Assembly: GCA_913019905.1 (NCBI GenBank)
Contig: CAJVZD010000048.1
Span: forward strand, 1 to 37,316
Direction: 5' to 3'
Length of the DNA: 37,316 bases
Origin: an uncultured Cellvibrionales bacterium
GTDB taxonomy: Bacteria; Pseudomonadota; Gammaproteobacteria; Pseudomonadales; Dasaniaceae
This document shows, piece after piece, positions 33,557 through 37,316 of this stretch. The first letter of the stretch is position 1. Each line of letters opens with the position of its first letter. The translations under genes were made by a program, and so were the position numbers. The notes under the pieces are model-generated. The model did not search any database, was not told where the DNA came from, and was given only the letters and a program-made list of their open reading frames with translations.

Positions 33557-33976
33557 ATGACTCCATTTAATGTTGCAACAGAGTTTTTTCATGCTTGTGA
33601 AAGCCTAAAAGGCTGGACTGGTTGCCAGCAGTTCGTGGCTAGTGGTGCAGTATTTTCAGCGCAATGTGAGCCCCTGGTCGACGTTAATACCGTCGAGGGC
33701 TATTGTGAATGGATGGCGGGTTTGGGCGGCGGCCCACTAAAAGGCTGTCATTATGATTTGCAGTCTAGCGCCTACGATGAATCAACGTCGACGGCTCTTT
33801 TCTTCGGTGTCTTTCATGGCACTCATGTGGGAGAGGGTGGGCCAATCCCAGCGACGAATAAAACCACTGCCAGTGATTATGTGTATGCCATAACTATGGA
33901 CAAAGATAATAAAGTTTCACGGATGACAAAAATATGGAATGCGCCTTGGGCACTAGGCGAGTTGGGTTGGGTTTAA
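33557..33976 (+). CDS. single-domain NTF2/SnoaL-like protein
   Basis: 139 residues, the length of a stand-alone SnoaL/NTF2-like domain. It opens with a helix (NVATEFFHACESLKGW), has a mid strand region AALFFGVFHGTHVG and ends DNKVSRMTKIWNAPWALGELGW, typical of ketosteroid-isomerase-like folds (inference from pattern). It is not closely similar to the two-domain proteins nearby. AGAGGA lies upstream of the ATG. It converges on SnoaL4, with a hairpin between them. Substrate unknown. Confidence 0.7.
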   Translation: MTPFNVATEFFHACESLKGWTGCQQFVASGAVFSAQCEPLVDVNTVEGYCEWMAGLGGGPLKGCHYDLQSSAYDESTSTALFFGVFHGTHVGEGGPIPATNKTTASDYVYAITMDKDNKVSRMTKIWNAPWALGELGWV

Positions 33977-33994
33977 AGATAGCTACAAATAACT

Positions 33995-34026
33995 ATAAAT
34001 TGATACAGATATAAATTGATACAGAT
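33995..34026 (+). repeat. 16-bp perfect tandem repeat
   Basis: ATAAATTGATACAGAT occurs at 33995-34010 and again at 34011-34026, between the NTF2-like gene's stop and the convergent hairpin. Probably a local slippage duplication without coding effect. Confidence 0.9.
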
Positions 34027-34036
34027 AACACTACAC

Positions 34037-34082
34037 AACGATATAACTACAGGGTTCTGATTGTTCCTGTAGTTATATCGTT
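34037..34082. terminator. 17-bp perfect hairpin between convergent genes, probable bidirectional terminator
   Basis: AACGATATAACTACAGG (34037-34053) is a perfect inverted repeat of 34066-34082 with a 12-base loop. It lies between the ends of 33557-33976 (+) and 34088-35146 (-), only 5 bp from the latter's stop. It lacks a long T-run, but the position favours a bidirectional terminator. Confidence 0.65.
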
Positions 34083-34087
34083 CTCGT

Positions 34088-35146
34088 TTATTGTTGTGCC
34101 GCTAGCTGTAATCTCGCTCGTTCAACTTGCGTCATGACCGCCAGTTCATCAAATACCAGCCATTCTTCTACCACTTTACCATCAACCACTCGATATTGAC
34201 TTTCACCTAATATCAGCAACGGTGCGCCAGTGGCTTGGCCCCATAGGGAAGCTCCATTATGGGTGCCCGCTAACGTCCAGCGCACGGCAATATGTTGGTC
34301 AGTTTTAATCATTGAATTACTACAAACATAATCAAATGTAACTTTGGCATCGGCAATGCTCCCGAGAATTTCGATATAAAACTGGGTGATATCCGCCACG
34401 CCTTCGAGATCGCTGCGTGCGGAGGCATGCAGGCGAGCATTTTCAGTGTAGAGGAGGTTGGTGTCGCCAAGCAGCCGAGCGTTCCAGATATTTTGCAAGG
34501 CTGCCGTGATGAAGGCTTCGGAATTTCCCTGTTGCGGGTACTCGGCACGCTGGCGGTTTTGTTGGCTGACCCGTTGGTGTTCGCTGCTTAGCCATTGGGC
34601 AAAAGCGCCGTCTTCATCCAGCGGTTTTTTGGCCATCTCGATGGCGTAGGCTTTGGGGTCGATGCCCAGTTGCTCGGCTAGAGAGTAGTTGTCTCTCACT
34701 AACCACTCTTCAATAATGCGATTATCTTTGCAAACGCAGTGGGCGATAACCTGAATTTGTGCACGTTTACCTGTCGCATCGCCAAACTCGCTGGGCCCCA
34801 GGTTAGTCATATTGGTACAGATTAAATGGGAAGTGTGATACCCCTCTTCGTCATTGCCGCCCCAGATTATATTGTCGGCATGCAGTGTGCGATCGGGAAA
34901 ACCCGCAAGGGTTTTGATGGTGTTTTGAGTGACGATTTCAGCCCCTTCGCAGTAACCGGCGAGCGTATAAACCGGGCAGTCGTCGGAGTAGTAGTCCTGG
35001 CATAAGCCAACTTGTTTACCTTCCCAGATTCGATAGGTAATACGCAATATGTAATCGATAATATCCCTAAACTCGGGATCAAAGCCTATCATTGTACCGG
35101 TTCGTGTTGAGGCGGGAGCGTTATCAAAGTGCTGTGGCTTTGTCAT
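34088..35146 (-). CDS. two-domain SnoaL-like (NTF2-fold) protein 4
   Basis: 352 residues, two SnoaL-like domains (about 25-165 and 205-340). Each has the pattern of an active SnoaL fold, with EGAEIV...LAGFPDRTLHADNIIW and RIIEEWLVRDNYSLAEQLG in the first, and LEGVADITQFYIEILGSIADAK and VVEEWLVFDELAVMTQ in the second. EEWLV near the end of both domains argues for internal duplication. It is divergent in sequence from proteins 1-3. It reads from a promoter region with a perfect palindromic operator 80 bp upstream (35226), so it belongs to the same regulon although on the opposite strand. Confidence 0.75.
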   Translation of the reverse strand: MTKPQHFDNAPASTRTGTMIGFDPEFRDIIDYILRITYRIWEGKQVGLCQDYYSDDCPVYTLAGYCEGAEIVTQNTIKTLAGFPDRTLHADNIIWGGNDEEGYHTSHLICTNMTNLGPSEFGDATGKRAQIQVIAHCVCKDNRIIEEWLVRDNYSLAEQLGIDPKAYAIEMAKKPLDEDGAFAQWLSSEHQRVSQQNRQRAEYPQQGNSEAFITAALQNIWNARLLGDTNLLYTENARLHASARSDLEGVADITQFYIEILGSIADAKVTFDYVCSNSMIKTDQHIAVRWTLAGTHNGASLWGQATGAPLLILGESQYRVVDGKVVEEWLVFDELAVMTQVERARLQLAAQQ

Positions 35147-35225
35147 GGTGCTGGGGCCTTATAGGTTTAGCGCTGATGGCGCTTATTAAGGGGGTATAAG
35201 CGTAGAAAGCCATTGTAACGCTGAC

Positions 35226-35239
35226 TGACTTCGAAGTCA
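35226..35239. promoter_or_regulatory. perfect palindromic TTCGAA operator upstream of SnoaL4
   Basis: TGACTTCGAAGTCA is a perfect 14-bp palindrome, 80 bp upstream of the SnoaL4 start (minus). Both halves equal the GAAGTCA half of the sites at 9565, 15722 and 20912, so this may be the best binding site in the window. Confidence 0.7.
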
Positions 35240-35693
35240 TAAAATATAAGCCATTTTTTGCAATTGGTCTATTAAAAACGAAAACTGCTCGTTATTTAGC
35301 AATTTTCGTTGACTGCAAGGAAAATAACCCGGTTCCACTGCGTGCATCCGAATGCAAGAATGTTCAAATATATCGTCGCTGCCGTTAGTTTTTGCGAGAT
35401 TATTAATTTCTGCGCTACACAAGAATATTCGACCGACAGTGGGAAGGCAATCAAGATTATTAGTCGGTTTATATTTTTGGACTTAGTAGACAGGGTTTGT
35501 CAAAATCGTCGGAGGCCTAACCCTTGATTTTGAGGTTGTAGTGTTTCCTGCAGCTTCGTCGTGATTTGGGATTTCTCCTAATGCTACAGTCTCTCGGAAA
35601 AAAAGGACTAAGATTTGCCTGGAAGAAGCGATTAACGAAATTTTATCGTAAGAATTGATGTAAGCTTGAAGTCAGTATCCTGGCATAGGAGGA
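35240..35693. other. intergenic gap, no confident gene
   Basis: About 450 bp between the SnoaL4 operator and the GNAT leader. Short ORFs on both strands have no family features or clear RBS. One 25-codon ORF at 35581 (MLQSLGKKGLRFAWKK) encodes a basic peptide but lacks a good RBS. No tRNA or repeat was noticed. Confidence 0.4.
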
Positions 35694-35765
35694 ATGAATG
35701 CACTTTCGCGTCTGTCCAATCCGCTGATTGACCATCTCACAACTATGAGTTATCGAATATGGTAA
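35694..35765 (+). CDS. possible leader peptide overlapping the GNAT start
   Basis: A perfect AGGAGG (35687-35692) precedes two ATGs. From 35694 it encodes 23 residues (MNALSRLSNPLIDHLTTMSY...) with a stop at 35763-35765, overlapping the GNAT ATG at 35759. From 35698, which has a better 5-base spacing, it encodes only nine residues. The GNAT ATG itself has no RBS, so translational coupling is plausible. No homology is recognised. Confidence 0.3.
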   Translation: MNALSRLSNPLIDHLTTMSYRIW

Positions 35766-36250
35766 GTCTCAGAAGTTTCAATGATAAAGATATTGAAGAT
35801 CTAGTTGAGTATTTGAATGACAGTGACGTCACCCGATACCTCACTTCAAAGATCCCACAACCTTACACTCTGGAAGATGCTGAATGGTGGATTTCCGCCG
35901 GCAGTAAAGCGGGTATTGTGCGTGCGATTGTCGCCGATGGTAATTTTGTTGGTTGCATTGGCGTCGCTGAAGGCGAATTTGAAAATGAACGTTCTGCCGA
36001 AATCGGCTATTGGCTGGCAAAAGCGTATTGGGGTAGAGGTATCGCAACCACTTCAGTGCTGGAAATGACTAACTATGTTTTTTCTAATACAGACATAATC
36101 CGGCTGTTTGCGCCGGTATTTTCACCGAATGGCGGTTCAATGCGAGTGTTAGAAAAATCCGGTTATCAGTTAGAGGCTATTTTGAAAAAGGCAATATACA
36201 AAAATGATACCTACTATGACAGCCATGTTTTCGCGAAACTAAATCAATAA
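35759..36250 (+). CDS. GNAT-family N-acetyltransferase (RimJ/RimL-like)
   Basis: 163 residues. RimJ/RimL-type GNAT: LRSFNDKDIEDLVEYLNDSDVTRYL at the start, strand 4 and the acetyl-CoA pyrophosphate loop AEIGYWLAKAYWGRGIAT (the R/Q-x-x-G-x-G/A motif as YWGRGIA, about 89-95) and VFSPNGGSMRVLEKSGYQLEA near the end. It acetylates an unknown amine (protein N-terminus, antibiotic or metabolite). An in-frame stop at 35729 limits the start to the ATG at 35759, which lacks its own RBS. It appears unrelated to the regulon to its left. Confidence 0.88.
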   Translation: MVSLRSFNDKDIEDLVEYLNDSDVTRYLTSKIPQPYTLEDAEWWISAGSKAGIVRAIVADGNFVGCIGVAEGEFENERSAEIGYWLAKAYWGRGIATTSVLEMTNYVFSNTDIIRLFAPVFSPNGGSMRVLEKSGYQLEAILKKAIYKNDTYYDSHVFAKLNQ

Positions 36251-36366
36251 AACCGACTTGAATAGCGCTAGCTGGAAGTAACAGTCAGCCGACACTCCTG
36301 GCAATTACCAACAGTGGCGAATCAGCTGCTATTTTGTGTACTGGTTTTACATACTGCTTAATTTAG

Positions 36367-36585
36367 TTATACATAGTGGCTCGATAATTCGCTGTCAGCC
36401 AAAACTCCGTTGAGCAGGTCGAGAATCTGGATCTTCTCTTCGGTACCAACGCTAGAATAATAACTGTTAGACAAAATCCCTGCTTTCGCCCCTGAAATGA
36501 GTTTGCCGGTGTCGATCGAAGTGTCCTTTGCCTCCGAAATGATCGCAACCAACGCTAGTTCATAAATGCTCTTAAGGTCTGACAT
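36367..36585 (-). CDS. small hypothetical protein
   Basis: 72 residues, MSDLKSIYELALVAIISEAKD to the end SHYV. No family recognised. It is acidic and largely helical, without a signal peptide or Cys. GGGAAA lies upstream of the ATG. Composition is protein-like and the overlapping alternative frame looks less so, which is why I keep it. It is downstream of the partial flavin reductase on the same strand, but 400 bp away. Confidence 0.5.
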   Translation of the reverse strand: MSDLKSIYELALVAIISEAKDTSIDTGKLISGAKAGILSNSYYSSVGTEEKIQILDLLNGVLADSELSSHYV

Positions 36586-36982
36586 TTTGATTTCCCAATT
36601 TCAAGTAATACATGCTGATCTAATAAAGTAATAGATGGCGGGATCAATTTGGACTTCGATCATCGGGAATAAAATAATGTAGGATCTTTCTTCAGACTTT
36701 TGAGAGGTCCGATCGCGTTCTTAGGAGCAAGCAAGCGATGAAAAAGCCATAGTTATTTTTATTCTAAATTCCATCGCCGTTGATCATAGTTCAATATCTA
36801 GGGAATTCAAGGACATAGGGATAATTTTCCACGGTTTTAGGATAAAGCCCCAAGATAAGTAGTGAAATAGGTGTTTTTTTGATATTTCCGGATAAAAAAG
36901 CCCGATTGAATGCTTGACCGACAGCCGTGAAATTTCAAGCTGATCTTTGGAGTCTTTCCCGTCGATGTGAGCGAAGTGCGCC
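36586..36982. other. intergenic gap, nothing recognised
   Basis: 397 bp of AT-rich sequence. GGACTTCGAT at about 36651 is a half-match to the operator only, and I do not count it. No ORF of protein-like composition is seen. Confidence 0.4.
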
Positions 36983-37316
36983 TTACATGCCGCTATTGAA
37001 CGTCGTTAAGTCGGTTGCTCCGCTAGCCCTGATTTGGCGAAAAGCCGATCCATACTCTTTTAGCATTGTCAGGCAATAACTCAAACGCTGGTCGAAATAA
37101 GGCTGTGCAGTCTCGTTGTTGTCATTGGCGTCAGGGTTAAATACAGTATTGACGTTGCGAATAATCAAGTGTTCGGGAAGATAACAAATGCGGTTATTTT
37201 TGTAGCTGCTCATGCGTAGCTCTGCAATGGGGTAGGAGCCGCCATCGGCTGCAGAAACGGCAACGATTAGTGCGGGTTTATGGGCAAGTTCACCCTTACC
37301 CCACATCAGGAAAAAG
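36983..37316 (-). CDS. NADPH-dependent FMN reductase-like flavoprotein (partial, N-terminus off right edge)
   Basis: The open frame continues beyond the right edge; the visible 110 residues are the C-terminal part. MWGKGELAHKPALIVAVSAADGG, SYPIAELRMSSYKNNRICYLPEHL and LKEYG match the end of flavodoxin-fold NAD(P)H-dependent FMN reductases, which supply reduced flavin or reduce quinones. An ATG at 37306 exists but lies within the conserved region, so it is not the true start. Cytosolic; no link to the regulon is seen. Confidence 0.75.
   Translation of the reverse strand, partial: FFLMWGKGELAHKPALIVAVSAADGGSYPIAELRMSSYKNNRICYLPEHLIIRNVNTVFNPDANDNNETAQPYFDQRLSYCLTMLKEYGSAFRQIRASGATDLTTFNSGM

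Noticed and set aside
4852..35239. Integrated mobile element or genomic island borders
   Set aside because: No integrase, transposase, tRNA or att-like repeats are visible; the duplications look like local events.
35309..35527. 72-residue plus-strand ORF before the GNAT gene
   Set aside because: No RBS or recognisable features, and it overlaps another equally weak ORF on the opposite strand.
36649..36662. Possible further operator (GGACTTCGATCAT)
   Set aside because: Only one half-site matches and there is no palindrome; the neighbouring genes do not fit the regulon.

Overview
The window looks like chromosomal DNA of a marine, Gram-negative gammaproteobacterium, perhaps of the Cellvibrionales/Spongiibacteraceae type. 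That taxonomic guess is an inference from two large TonB-dependent receptors, a TPR-sulfotransferase beside one of them, moderate GC content and protein style; no rRNA or other marker gene is present. There are no tRNA or rRNA genes, CRISPR arrays, transposases or phage genes.

Layout. 1-3.1 kb (minus): a PepSY/ferredoxin/NqrF-like reductase cut by the left edge, a small PepSY membrane protein and an epoxide-hydrolase-like enzyme. 3.3-4.5 kb: a divergent Lrp/AsnC regulator and a glutathione S-transferase. 4.6-11.7 kb: a broken TRIC/UPF0126 gene, TonB receptor 1 with a TPR-sulfotransferase, a collapsed hydrolase gene, a two-domain SnoaL-like protein and an intact TRIC gene. 11.9-14.9 kb: tdh-kbl (threonine to glycine) and a divergent XRE-cupin regulator. 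15.0-18.1 kb: a second broken TRIC gene and TonB receptor 2. 18.4-20.7 kb (minus): SDR and a secreted alpha/beta hydrolase. 21.0-27.2 kb (plus): histidinol-dehydrogenase-like enzyme, LacI regulator 1, alpha/beta hydrolase, MetE-like methyltransferase, HpaI-type aldolase, LacI regulator 2 and the 3' stump of a second aldolase. 27.2-35.1 kb: amidohydrolase (minus) divergent from a bicupin - SnoaL - sodium/solute symporter - SnoaL run, then a one-domain NTF2-like protein and a fourth two-domain SnoaL-like protein (minus). 35.1-37.3 kb: GNAT acetyltransferase, a small hypothetical gene and a flavin reductase cut by the right edge.

The main observation is a repeated palindromic operator centred on TTCGAA. 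Six copies are the identical 13-mer TTGCATTCGAAGT, and three are variants, one of them a perfect 14-bp palindrome. They lie before both TonB receptors (two each), before the SnoaL1-TRIC unit, between the divergent hydrolase-SDR and dehydrogenase-LacI1 units, at the start of the hydrolase-metE-like-hpaI-like-LacI2 unit, between the amidohydrolase and the cupin-SnoaL-symporter unit, and before SnoaL4. Its form, a palindrome with a central CG, suits a LacI-family repressor, and the two LacI paralogues share the helix motif VSQSAVSR. I infer one regulon covering outer-membrane uptake, secreted hydrolysis, inner-membrane symport and an uncharacterised oxidation / C1-transfer / aldol-cleavage route using an expanded SnoaL-like family. 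The substrate cannot be read from the sequence. tdh-kbl sits inside this region but has none of these operators.

The locus also shows repeated duplication and decay: two TRIC remnants (each before a TonB receptor), an aldolase stump after LacI2, a collapsed hydrolase and a 25-bp tandem duplication at a stop/start junction.
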